From assembly GCA_965262845.1 (NCBI GenBank), contig CBDHFX010000002.1, positions 620,001 through 684,000 of the forward strand: a stretch of 64,000 nucleotides of DNA, in the 5' to 3' direction. Each line of letters starts with the position of its first letter. Position 1 is the first letter of the stretch. The DNA is from ECT2AJA-044 sp965262845. Its GTDB lineage: Bacteria; Bacteroidota; Bacteroidia; Flavobacteriales; ECT2AJA-044. Below the pieces are notes generated by a model, which was not told the DNA's origin, made no database searches, and saw only the letters and a program-made list of their open reading frames with translations. Positions 1-7,648 of the stretch are shown here, piece after piece. The position numbers and the translations under genes are program-made.

Positions 1-829
1 CTGGCTTCAAATCCAGTGGTGTACCACTGTAATCGTGAACAAAATGGTTCGATCGCTGAGCATCTGAATTGAAGACCAGGCTGTATGACAAATTATCCTG
101 TGCGTCATTGTGATAGTAGATGGTCATTCGGGTGGCCTCATCCGGCATATCCAGATAAAACATTTCCGTCGAAAGGACGGTGGTCACATACAATCCCTTA
201 AAGTACTGACTGAAATTTTCATTGTCAAGCAGATCATTAGCCGTACCTCCCAGAATATATTGGCCTACCGATGTCGGCAGGCGCAGCTCCAGGGTATCCG
301 GCACCAGCTCACCACTGCTCAGTTCATCTTTCAGCGAGGGAACGAATAGCGTATCCAGAAGCGGCATCGGATCGTATTCGAAGGTCTTGTTTGAGTAGTA
401 GAAAGTATCCAGTGTACTCTCCATGGCCTCGGTCATCTCGTAGATCGTGATGCCCAGCGGGCCTGGCTGGTCGGTAGGACCGTACATTCCGGGGTCATCG
501 AAACGAATAAATAATTTCACGGAGTCACAGACTGCATTCGCTCCGAATGACACATTGTTATCCGGCAGGCGCGCCTGGGTAAAAAAATCGGCCTTTGTGT
601 ATCCAAATACAGGGTCCCAAAGCTGGCCCAAAGGAGCGCGCAACCAGGTGGCCGTTCCGGTTGAATCACCTGGCATACGGAAGGCAGTTAGCTTAAAGGT
701 ATCGGTTCTGCTCACATCAAGACGATCATTGGGTGGCTGAATTTCCACTCCGATGTCCGTCACGTCCTTTTCACAGGAAAAAAGCCCCGCTACAAAGGCG
801 ATGCCGACAGTCCATTTAACGCCTTTCAT
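1..829 (-). CDS. DUF4270 domain lipoprotein (C-terminus outside window)
   Basis: The frame opens at ATG 829-827 and stays open to the window edge, so about 276 residues are visible and the C-terminus is missing. The N-terminus (MKGVKWTVGIAFVAGLFSC) is a lipoprotein signal peptide ending in a lipobox cysteine. It is followed by segments typical of DUF4270, such as LWDPVFGYTKADFFTQ and a later VKLFIRFDD strand. DUF4270 proteins are surface or periplasmic lipoproteins of Bacteroidota with no settled function. They are often encoded beside the glycogen-synthase-like gene and panC, as here; the next upstream gene starts 37 bases away on the same strand, which suggests cotranscription. Family assignment is confident; function is unknown. 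Confidence 0.85.
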   Translation of the reverse strand, partial: MKGVKWTVGIAFVAGLFSCEKDVTDIGVEIQPPNDRLDVSRTDTFKLTAFRMPGDSTGTATWLRAPLGQLWDPVFGYTKADFFTQARLPDNNVSFGANAVCDSVKLFIRFDDPGMYGPTDQPGPLGITIYEMTEAMESTLDTFYYSNKTFEYDPMPLLDTLFVPSLKDELSSGELVPDTLELRLPTSVGQYILGGTANDLLDNENFSQYFKGLYVTTVLSTEMFYLDMPDEATRMTIYYHNDAQDNLSYSLVFNSDAQRSNHFVHDYSGTPLDLKP

Positions 830-866
830 GTTCTCCAATAACTCCTCAACGCGGCCTTCTGGTATA

Positions 867-1685
867 TTAAGCTACGGTTTCTTCCAATGAGATCTCCTGA
901 TAAAAGTTTTCATAGGCCGCTCCCTGCTCCTCATCCGTAAAGTAGTTGAGCACCGGAAGACCATTGTCCCTGGCATAGGTCTTCAAATCATCATGCACAT
1001 CCTCACTCCCGATCGTTACTGCATCACTATGTTCGATTGCCAGTTTATTCAAATTCATGAAATCGGGTGTTGCGATGGTCTGCACGCACTCCTTGCCCTC
1101 ATTCAACTTGACCTTCTTCATCATGTCTTCACTCAGGGAACCATTGAACTGGTTGTTGTACAGGGTATACACCAGCTTACTGTTTTCAAAGATCGGATCG
1201 TCGGCATAGTTCTTCTTCAGGTACACGGCAAGCATTGAGGTCATCCAGCCATGAGTATGGATCACATCTGGCTTCCATCCCAGTTTTCTCACAGTTTCCA
1301 ACACGGCATAACAGAAAAACAAGCTGCGTTCGTCGTTGTCGGCAAACAGCTCGCCTTCGTCATCGGTCAGTATGGCCTTGCGCTTAAAATATTCTTCGTT
1401 ATCAATGAAGTAAACCTGGATCCGCGAGGTCGGGATGCTCGCCACCTTAATGATCAGTGGTTGGTCCATATCATTGACGATCAGGTTCACCCCGGAAAGG
1501 CGAACCACCTCGTGCAACTGGTGACGACGCTCGTTGATGCAACCGAACCGCGGCATAAAAATGCGCACTTCGTGTCCGGCTTCGTTCATTACGGTTGGCA
1601 GGTCCTGTGAGAGTCTTGAAATAGGTGATTCAGGTAGGTAGGGAGTTATTTCCTGCGAAACGTAGAGGATCTTCTTTTTTTCCAT
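867..1685 (-). CDS. Glycogen/starch synthase-like protein, single GT5 N-terminal domain
   Basis: 272 residues. The N-terminus (KKILYVSQEITPYLPES) and the PDVIHTHGWMTSML segment near residue 140 match the N-terminal Rossmann domain of ADP-glucose glycogen/starch synthases (GT5). Full-length GlgA proteins have about 480 residues and a second nucleotide-binding domain. That domain is absent here, and the canonical KTGGL motif near the N-terminus is replaced by ESPIS. This short form is common in Bacteroidota next to panC and is usually annotated as glycogen synthase, but catalytic activity is doubtful. It is divergent from panC across a 100-base gap that carries a likely promoter, and it probably heads a transcript running into the DUF4270 gene. 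Confidence 0.75.
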   Translation of the reverse strand: MEKKKILYVSQEITPYLPESPISRLSQDLPTVMNEAGHEVRIFMPRFGCINERRHQLHEVVRLSGVNLIVNDMDQPLIIKVASIPTSRIQVYFIDNEEYFKRKAILTDDEGELFADNDERSLFFCYAVLETVRKLGWKPDVIHTHGWMTSMLAVYLKKNYADDPIFENSKLVYTLYNNQFNGSLSEDMMKKVKLNEGKECVQTIATPDFMNLNKLAIEHSDAVTIGSEDVHDDLKTYARDNGLPVLNYFTDEEQGAAYENFYQEISLEETVA

Positions 1686-1718
1686 AATCCGCTTTTATCT
1701 TGTCCATGACAGAAGATG

Positions 1719-1751
1719 CAAAATTAAACAAAATTTGTTTTTTTGTCTAAA
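1719..1751 (-). promoter_or_regulatory. Bacteroidota-type promoter for the glycogen-synthase-like gene
   Basis: On the minus strand a -7 box TAATTTTG (1726-1719) matches TAnnTTTG, and TTTAG (1751-1747) lies 20 bases upstream as a -33-like box. Transcription would begin near 1712, about 27 bases before the ATG at 1685. A 15-base palindrome, AAACAAAATTTGTTT (1726-1740), sits between the boxes and could be an operator; no regulator is known. Confidence 0.55.
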
Positions 1752-1785
1752 GACCTATGCCTACTTTCCCAACGCACGCTTTCTC

Positions 1786-2634
1786 ATGGAAGTCTTTGAC
1801 CGCATAGCCGAGCTTCAGGCTCATTTGGATGCCGCCCTGGCGGGCGGATGCAGGATCGGGCTCACCCCCACCATGGGTGCGCTGCACGCGGGGCATCTGA
1901 ACCTGATCAAACGGTCGGTTTCCGGGCATTCATGTACCGTAGTCTCCATCTACGCCAATCCCACCCAATTTGATGATCCCAACGATCTCCGTACCTATCC
2001 CCGCCAGCCCGAAAAGGACCTCGATCTCCTGTCCAATGCGGGATGCGACGTGGTCTTCTTTCCGATTGATGCCGAAATGTACCCCGGGGGGATAGCTTCA
2101 CGGCATTATGATCTCGGGGGACTTGACCAGGTTGTCGAAGGCTATTATCGTCCCGGGCATTTTCAAGGGGTGGCTACCGTAGTTGATACCCTCTTTCGGT
2201 TGGTGCAACCCCACGTGGCTTATTTCGGTGAAAAAGATTTTCAGCAGGTGGCCGTGATCCGCCGAATGGTTGAAGTGACCGGACACCAGGTTGAGATCGC
2301 CACCTGCCCAACTGTGCGCGAAGCAGGTGGGCTTGCACTGAGCTCCCGAAATCTGTATCTCAACGATTCCCAACGGAACATTGCGACCATGCTCTCCAAA
2401 GCTCTTTTTTACCTGCGCGACAAAGGTATCGGGGAAAGCCTCTCCAACGCCCTCCTCAAAGCACGCGCTATGATTGCCAGCGAACCGCAGATCAACCTCG
2501 AATATCTCGAGATAGTGAGCCCTGATACTTTCGAACGAATAGCCGAATGGCCTTCCGGTAAAGAGGTACGAGCCTGTATTTCAGCATATTTAGGTGGCGT
2601 TCGTTTAATTGACAATGTGAGCATAATTGCGTAA
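1786..2634 (+). CDS. panC: Pantoate--beta-alanine ligase (pantothenate synthetase)
   Basis: Joins D-pantoate and beta-alanine with ATP to make pantothenate, the last step before coenzyme A synthesis; cytosolic. 282 residues from ATG 1786, the usual family length. An in-frame start at 1735 would add 17 residues without family similarity, so I reject it. The nucleotidyltransferase signature is visible: TPTMGALHAGHLNLI (HxGH at about residues 32-35), ANPTQF, GEKDFQQVAVI and LSSRN. panD starts 23 bases after the stop codon, so the two genes that make and use beta-alanine are adjacent. An N-terminal alanine/glycine stretch (about residues 17-22) is encoded by one copy of the dispersed hairpin repeat (1833-1849). 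Confidence 0.96.
   Translation: MEVFDRIAELQAHLDAALAGGCRIGLTPTMGALHAGHLNLIKRSVSGHSCTVVSIYANPTQFDDPNDLRTYPRQPEKDLDLLSNAGCDVVFFPIDAEMYPGGIASRHYDLGGLDQVVEGYYRPGHFQGVATVVDTLFRLVQPHVAYFGEKDFQQVAVIRRMVEVTGHQVEIATCPTVREAGGLALSSRNLYLNDSQRNIATMLSKALFYLRDKGIGESLSNALLKARAMIASEPQINLEYLEIVSPDTFERIAEWPSGKEVRACISAYLGGVRLIDNVSIIA
1833..1849 (-). repeat. Dispersed GNNA-loop hairpin (copy 1)
   Basis: Minus strand reads ATC-CG-CCC-GCCA-GGG-CG: a 5-bp stem with loop GCCA. It lies inside panC, antisense to the gene. Confidence 0.7.
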
Positions 2635-2639
2635 TTTTG
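2609..2639 (+). promoter_or_regulatory. Bacteroidota-type promoter for panD
   Basis: TTG at 2609-2611 and TAATTTTG at 2632-2639 are separated by 20 bases and match the -33/-7 pattern of the Bacteroidota primary sigma factor. The -7 box begins inside the panC stop codon. It gives a predicted start near 2645, 13 bases before the panD ATG. panD and the genes after it may therefore have their own promoter in addition to read-through from panC. Confidence 0.6.
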
Positions 2640-2657
2640 CGACGCAAACAGAACACT

Positions 2658-3008
2658 ATGCTCATTGAGGTTTGTAAATCAAAGATCCACCGGGTCAGGG
2701 TGACAGATGCAGATCTGCATTACATCGGCAGCATCACTATTGACAAGGACTTAATGGATGCCGCCAACCTGGTTGAAGGCGAAAAAGTGCAGATCCTGAA
2801 TATCAACAATGGCGAACGCGTGGAAACCTACGTGATCAAAGGAAAACGCGGTTCCGGCGAAGTTTGTGTGAATGGGCCTGCGGCCCGACGCGTACAAGCG
2901 GGAGATACCATCATCATTATCGCCTATGCTCAGATGGACTTCGAAGCGGCCAGGAGCTTTAAACCGGCCATCATCTTCCCCAACGAAGAAACCAATCGAC
3001 TTAACTGA
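2658..3008 (+). CDS. panD: Aspartate 1-decarboxylase
   Basis: Pyruvoyl-dependent decarboxylase that makes beta-alanine from aspartate for pantothenate synthesis. 116 residues from ATG 2658; the family is typically 115-130. The self-cleavage site is plain: YIGSITID with Gly24-Ser25, where Ser25 becomes the pyruvoyl group of the alpha chain. Lys9 and the VNGPAAR segment (about residues 71-77) are also conserved. It follows panC and carries its own likely promoter. A triloop copy of the hairpin repeat (2874-2889) encodes the GPAAR region. Confidence 0.96.
   Translation: MLIEVCKSKIHRVRVTDADLHYIGSITIDKDLMDAANLVEGEKVQILNINNGERVETYVIKGKRGSGEVCVNGPAARRVQAGDTIIIIAYAQMDFEAARSFKPAIIFPNEETNRLN
2874..2889 (-). 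repeat. Dispersed GNA-loop hairpin (copy 2)
   Basis: Minus strand reads GTC-GG-GCC-GCA-GGC-CC: a 5-bp stem and a GCA triloop, inside panD and antisense to it. Confidence 0.6.
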
Positions 3009-3016
3009 TCCGCCAG

Positions 3017-4048
3017 GTGAATAAGCGCTTCAGTAAGATCCTCCGAACCATTGTGGTACTCGTCATAACAGGAGTACTGATCTATTTTGCTTTCCGCGAT
3101 ACTGATATTGATGAGCTGGTGCACGATCTGGCCGAAGCCAATTACTGGTGGGTATCCCTTACCGCATTCCTGGGCTGGTTTGCTTACGTAGCAAGAGGTT
3201 TGCGCTGGCTGATCCTCATCGATACCATGGGGTACAAAGCCCATGCCTGGAGAAGTATTCATGCTGTAACAATCGGTTACTTCACGAATTTATTCATCCC
3301 GCGGGCCGGCGAGATCGCCCGGTGCACCTCACTGAGCCAGGTAGAGGATGTTCCGGTCGATAAGCTGATCGGAACGGTAATCGTGGAGCGGGTGATCGAC
3401 TTCATCTTCCTCGGGCTGTTCATTGTCGCCGCCCTGATCTTCCAGTTTGACAACATCACGGGTTTTTTCTCAGCCGTGTCTGAAGCACGCTCATCCGCCG
3501 GTGACGGCGAATCATCCAGTCTGCGGTACTACCTCGGTGCAGCCGTGGTACTCGTTGGAGTGCTGTTCCTGGTATTCCGCAAACGGATTTCCAAAATGCC
3601 CCTTTTTCTAAAGATCCGCAACTTTTTGCTGGGTGTTTTCGACGGTATGAAAACGGTGTACAAGATGAAACGCAAAGGTGCATTTGTGCTCTACACCCTG
3701 CTGATCTGGGGAAGCTATTTTGGAATGGTCTACTTTAATTTCTTCTCGCTGCCGAAAATGAACGCACTCGGAGTCGGAGACGGAATTACCATGACAGTGA
3801 TCGGAGGGCTCGGAATGGTGGTGCCTTCACAAGGGGGCATTGGAAGCTATCACCTGGCAGTGGCCTATGGCATGACGGTCCTCGGAGCATCATACGGACT
3901 CAGGGAGATCATCAATTACCAAAGCGGACTTACCTATGCGACCCTGGTACATACGAGCCAAACCCTGGTAGCACTCTTTACCGGGGCCATTGGCCTTTTT
4001 GCACTATATTTAGCTCGAACCAGAAAGAACCGGTCCAAAGCAAACTGA
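3017..4048 (+). CDS. Flippase-like membrane protein (lysylphosphatidylglycerol synthase TM / UPF0104 family)
   Basis: 343 residues from a GTG start 9 bases after panD. Several membrane helices are evident. Family hallmarks include WWVSLTAFLGWFAYVARGLRW (split by a turn), FIPRAGEIARC, VIVERVIDFIFLGLF and a C-terminal GGLGMVVPSQGGIGSYH motif. This is the integral membrane part shared by MprF-type flippases and archaeal/bacterial YbhN proteins; the lysyl-transferase domain of MprF is absent. It probably moves a lipid or lipid-linked intermediate across the inner membrane, but the substrate is unknown. It sits in a tight plus-strand run with panC/panD and the rfaE2-type gene, an arrangement seen in many Bacteroidota. 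Confidence 0.85.
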   Translation: MNKRFSKILRTIVVLVITGVLIYFAFRDTDIDELVHDLAEANYWWVSLTAFLGWFAYVARGLRWLILIDTMGYKAHAWRSIHAVTIGYFTNLFIPRAGEIARCTSLSQVEDVPVDKLIGTVIVERVIDFIFLGLFIVAALIFQFDNITGFFSAVSEARSSAGDGESSSLRYYLGAAVVLVGVLFLVFRKRISKMPLFLKIRNFLLGVFDGMKTVYKMKRKGAFVLYTLLIWGSYFGMVYFNFFSLPKMNALGVGDGITMTVIGGLGMVVPSQGGIGSYHLAVAYGMTVLGASYGLREIINYQSGLTYATLVHTSQTLVALFTGAIGLFALYLARTRKNRSKAN

Positions 4049-4051
4049 CCC

Positions 4052-4546
4052 ATGGGGCATCTCGAATACGTCCGGGCGAAGATCCACACTTTTGGATCCT
4101 TCTCCCCCCAACGCCATATCTGGCAGTTTCTGGGTGAAAAAGTCGTGTTCACGAACGGATGCTTTGATCTGCTACACTCCGGACATCTCATCTGCCTCGC
4201 TCATGCACGGGACCTGGGGCAGCATCTTGTGGTCGGACTCAACTCAGATGCGTCTGTCAGCCGGCTGAAAGGAAAAGATCGGCCCGTAAAGGGCCTTGAA
4301 GATCGCTCCCTGGCCCTGGCATCGCTTAGCTTTGTAGACGCCGTAATCCCCTTTAAGGAGGACACCCCGGAGCAACTGATCAGGTTGGTGCGGCCAGATG
4401 TGCTCGTAAAAGGCGGCGACTACAGGATTGAGGAAATCATAGGACATGAGCTGGTACAGAGCTATGGCGGACAAGTGACGACCATTGACCTGGTGCCGGA
4501 GCAGAGTACGACGGGACTTATCGGGCGAATGAAGCAGGATGGCTAA
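4052..4546 (+). CDS. rfaE2: D-glycero-beta-D-manno-heptose 1-phosphate adenylyltransferase-like nucleotidyltransferase
   Basis: 164 residues. The cytidylyltransferase-type core is clear: TNGCFDLLHSGHLICLAHA (HSGH nucleotide-binding motif near residue 50), GLNSDASVSRLKG and VVKGGDY-type DVLVKGGDY, ending with EQSTTGLIGRM. This matches the C-terminal adenylyltransferase domain of HldE (RfaE), which makes ADP-heptose for lipopolysaccharide cores. A separate kinase gene is not in the window, so the exact sugar is inferred. The last 8 bases overlap the start of radA, which implies translational coupling. Confidence 0.85.
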   Translation: MGHLEYVRAKIHTFGSFSPQRHIWQFLGEKVVFTNGCFDLLHSGHLICLAHARDLGQHLVVGLNSDASVSRLKGKDRPVKGLEDRSLALASLSFVDAVIPFKEDTPEQLIRLVRPDVLVKGGDYRIEEIIGHELVQSYGGQVTTIDLVPEQSTTGLIGRMKQDG

Positions 4547-5906
4547 GACCGAAACAACCTTTTTTTGCCGAAACTGCGGTACCGGGTACCTCAAGTGGAT
4601 GGGCCAATGCACGTCCTGTGGGGAATGGAACACCATTGTGGAGGAATTGGTACGTAAAGGCAAGGACAAAATGGGTTGGAAAGCATCAGCCGGTGCTATG
4701 GCAAACGCCAGGCCAAAACCAATTAAAGAGATCGATCCCGGAACAGAACAACGGATCAACACGGCCGGAAACGAACTAAACCGCGTGCTCGGAGGCGGAC
4801 TGGTCCCAGGATCAGTGATCCTGCTTGGAGGTGAGCCGGGCATTGGGAAATCAACCCTGATGCTTCAGGTAGCACTGCGGATGAAGAAAACACGCGTTTT
4901 GTACGTATCGGGCGAGGAAAGTGAGAAACAAATTCGCCTGCGGGCCGAACGCATTGGTATCAGCAACGATGAGTGCTACCTGCTGTCCGAAACGAACGTA
5001 CAGAACATCTTCGGGCAGGCCGAAGTACTGGCTCCGCAGATGTTGGTGACCGACTCCATCCAAACCTTATACAGTGATGTGGTTGAATCGGCCCCCGGAA
5101 GTATGTTGCAGATCCGCCAGTGCACCGCTGAACTGATCCGTTACGCCAAAGGCACAGGGGTGCCCGTTTTTGTGATCGGGCATATCACCAAGGAAGGCAA
5201 TCTGGCCGGACCTAAGGTGCTGGAGCATATGGTGGACGTGGTGCTGCAGTTCGAAGGCGATCGCAACTACACTCATCGGTTGCTTCGGACGCATAAAAAC
5301 CGTTTTGGAAGTACACAGGAACTGGGAATATATGAGATGCACGGGGGTGGACTCCGCGAAGTGACGAACCCGTCCGAGATCCTCATCTCCAAAAAAGACG
5401 GTCCCACGAGCGGAACAGCCATTGCCACAGCCCTGGAGGGAATGCGCCCAATAATGATCGAAATCCAGGCTCTGGTAAGCCCGGCGGTTTACGGTAACCC
5501 GCAACGATCTGCCACCGGATATGACCTGCGCCGACTCAACATGTTGCTGGCCGTGCTGGAAAAACGCTGTGGTTTTCAGCTCGGACAGAAGGATGTGTTT
5601 TTGAATATCACGGGGGGGATCAAAGTCTCGGATCCGGCCATTGATCTGTCGGTAATGGTTGCCGTTCTGAGTTCCCATGCCGATCTGGCCCTGGAAGACA
5701 AGGTATGCTTTGCTGCCGAGGTGGGGCTCACTGGCGAGATCCGACCGGTGCAACGGATCGGACAGCGCATCAGGGAAGCGGAAAAACTGGGCTTCCGCAA
5801 AATTTTCATCAGCAGGTTCAATAAGGTGAAATCCTCTGATTTCGGTATTCAGCTAGTGCAGGAGTCTAAGATCGAACACATCTTTCAACAGCTCTTTGCC
5901 AAATGA
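4539..5906 (+). CDS. radA: DNA repair protein RadA
   Basis: 455 residues, normal for the family. It starts with a C4 zinc finger (CRNCG ... CTSCGEW, about residues 10-28), then a RecA-like ATPase with Walker A GGEPGIGKST (near residue 97), the RadA-specific KNRFGST motif (near residue 250) and a C-terminal Lon-like domain. RadA is a helicase that drives branch migration during homologous recombination; cytosolic and nucleoid-associated. It overlaps the preceding gene by 8 bases and the following ABC gene by 4 (ATGA), so all three are probably on one message. Confidence 0.97.
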   Translation: MAKTETTFFCRNCGTGYLKWMGQCTSCGEWNTIVEELVRKGKDKMGWKASAGAMANARPKPIKEIDPGTEQRINTAGNELNRVLGGGLVPGSVILLGGEPGIGKSTLMLQVALRMKKTRVLYVSGEESEKQIRLRAERIGISNDECYLLSETNVQNIFGQAEVLAPQMLVTDSIQTLYSDVVESAPGSMLQIRQCTAELIRYAKGTGVPVFVIGHITKEGNLAGPKVLEHMVDVVLQFEGDRNYTHRLLRTHKNRFGSTQELGIYEMHGGGLREVTNPSEILISKKDGPTSGTAIATALEGMRPIMIEIQALVSPAVYGNPQRSATGYDLRRLNMLLAVLEKRCGFQLGQKDVFLNITGGIKVSDPAIDLSVMVAVLSSHADLALEDKVCFAAEVGLTGEIRPVQRIGQRIREAEKLGFRKIFISRFNKVKSSDFGIQLVQESKIEHIFQQLFAK

Positions 5907-7612
5907 AGCCTCTGCTCGATATACAAGATCTGGTCACGGAGTTCCGCTCAAACGGGCAATACACCGCAGCTGTGAACGATGTGAGCTTCACAGTCGGACG
6001 CGGAGAAACAGTGGGCATCGTAGGCGAATCCGGCTCCGGCAAATCCGCCACCTCGCTCAGCATTATGCGCCTCATTCCCGAACCACCTGGCCACATCGCA
6101 AAAGGGCGCATTCTCTTTTACGAAGAAGACCGTCAGGTGACAGATCTTCTTTCTCTGCCTCACGGCAGGATGCGCCGCTACCGCGGGAATCGCATCGGCA
6201 TGATCTTTCAGGAACCCATGACCTCCCTCAATCCGGTCTTTACCTGCGGGGATCAGGTGATGGAAGCCATTTTGCAACATCGTGCCAAAAATAAAAAGGA
6301 AGCGAAACGATTTACGCTTGATCTGTTCGAACGGGTTCGGTTGCCACGGCCCAATGCGATCTTTAACAGCTACCCGCATCAGATCTCGGGTGGACAAAAG
6401 CAGCGGGTGATGATTGCCATGGCCATCAGCTGCAAACCGGACCTGCTGATAGCCGATGAACCAACCACAGCCCTGGACGTCACAGTGCAGAAAACGATCC
6501 TGAACCTCATTAAGGAACTCCAGCAGGAGATGGGTATGGGGGTTATCTTTATCACGCACGACCTCGGGGTCGTGGCAGACATAGCCGATAAAGTCGTGGT
6601 TATGTACAGGGGCAAGGTGGTAGAAACGGGCATGGCAAGAGCACTTTTTGACGACCCTCAACACCCATATACGAAGGGACTCCTTGCCTGTCGTCCTCCT
6701 TTAGATTGCCGGGTCATTAAACTTCCAACGGTTCAGGATCATTTGAATGGCGTTCAGGAAGAGCGTCGCGAGGAACCATCGCGCCGTGAGGCGCATATGA
6801 AAGAGTTGTATGCCCGCGAACCCATGCTTCGTGTACGGGATCTGAAAACCTGGTTCCCGGTCAGGAAGAATTTCTGGGGAAGGACGCTTGATTGGCTACA
6901 AGCTGTCAATGGCGTGAGCTTTGATGTATATCCGGGTGAAACCCTCGGTCTGGTAGGAGAATCGGGCTGCGGAAAAACGACCCTTGGCCGCACCATTCTT
7001 CAGCTGCAGGAAGCTCGCTCGGGATCAGTGCAGTACTGCGGTCGGGAGCTGATTGGTTTGAGCACCGGGGAGATGCGCCTCTTGCGGAAGGACCTGCAAA
7101 TTATATTTCAGGACCCGTATTCGAGCCTCAATCCGCGAATGACGGTTGGCCGCGCTATCCGCGAACCAATAGAGGTGCACGGCTTGCATCGGAGGGGAAA
7201 ACGAAAGGAAAAAGTGATCGAATTGCTCGAAAAGGTAGGCTTGACCGCCAGGCACTATGATCGTTACCCGCATGAGTTTTCGGGCGGGCAACGCCAGCGG
7301 ATCGGAATTGCCAGAGCGCTGGCTGTGGAACCGAAATTCATTATATGCGACGAATCGGTGAGTGCTTTGGACGTAAGCGTTCAGGCACAAGTGCTCAACC
7401 TGCTCAATGACTTAAAAAGAGATTTCGGCTTAACCTATATTTTCATTTCCCATGACCTTGGCGTAGTCAAACACATGAGTGACCGGATGATCGTGATGAA
7501 TAAGGGACTCATTGAGGAATATGGGGATGCCGAGGAGATCTATGCGCATCCGCAATCAACCTACACACGTACCCTTATTGAGGCGATCCCCAAAGGGCGC
7601 ATCCGGCCGTGA
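5903..7612 (+). CDS. Fused two-domain oligopeptide/dipeptide ABC transporter ATPase (OppD-OppF type)
   Basis: 569 residues with two complete ABC modules. Module 1 has Walker A GESGSGKS (residues 41-48), Q-loop IFQEPMTSLNP, signature ISGGQKQRV and Walker B LLIADEP. Module 2 starts near residue 310, with GESGCGKTT (about 353), IFQDPYSSLNP, FSGGQRQRI and FIICDES. The SLNP Q-loops are typical of the OppD/DppD and OppF/DppF families, which power peptide or nickel import. The permeases and binding protein are not adjacent here. Three copies of the hairpin repeat fall in this gene: one in module 1, one in the inter-domain linker, and one across the stop codon, whose TGA is in the hairpin loop. Confidence 0.93.
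   Translation: MKPLLDIQDLVTEFRSNGQYTAAVNDVSFTVGRGETVGIVGESGSGKSATSLSIMRLIPEPPGHIAKGRILFYEEDRQVTDLLSLPHGRMRRYRGNRIGMIFQEPMTSLNPVFTCGDQVMEAILQHRAKNKKEAKRFTLDLFERVRLPRPNAIFNSYPHQISGGQKQRVMIAMAISCKPDLLIADEPTTALDVTVQKTILNLIKELQQEMGMGVIFITHDLGVVADIADKVVVMYRGKVVETGMARALFDDPQHPYTKGLLACRPPLDCRVIKLPTVQDHLNGVQEERREEPSRREAHMKELYAREPMLRVRDLKTWFPVRKNFWGRTLDWLQAVNGVSFDVYPGETLGLVGESGCGKTTLGRTILQLQEARSGSVQYCGRELIGLSTGEMRLLRKDLQIIFQDPYSSLNPRMTVGRAIREPIEVHGLHRRGKRKEKVIELLEKVGLTARHYDRYPHEFSGGQRQRIGIARALAVEPKFIICDESVSALDVSVQAQVLNLLNDLKRDFGLTYIFISHDLGVVKHMSDRMIVMNKGLIEEYGDAEEIYAHPQSTYTRTLIEAIPKGRIRP
6155..6171 (-). repeat. Dispersed GTGA hairpin (copy 3)
   Basis: Minus strand reads ATC-CT-GCC-GTGA-GGC-AG. It lies in module 1 of the OppD-OppF gene and encodes LPHGRM in the sense direction. 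Confidence 0.75.
6778..6794 (+). repeat. Dispersed GTGA hairpin (copy 4)
   Basis: Plus strand reads ATC-GC-GCC-GTGA-GGC-GC. It lies in the variable linker between the two ATPase modules (about residues 292-297, SRREA). Confidence 0.75.
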
Positions 7613-7617
7613 GGCCG
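7601..7617 (+). repeat. Dispersed GTGA hairpin over a stop codon (copy 5)
   Basis: Plus strand reads ATC-CG-GCC-GTGA-GGC-CG. The loop bases 7610-7612 are the TGA stop of the OppD-OppF gene. There is no U-tract after the stem, so it does not look like an intrinsic terminator. Confidence 0.75.
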
Positions 7618-7648
7618 ATCCACGGAAGAGCATAGGGTAACTCCCGCC

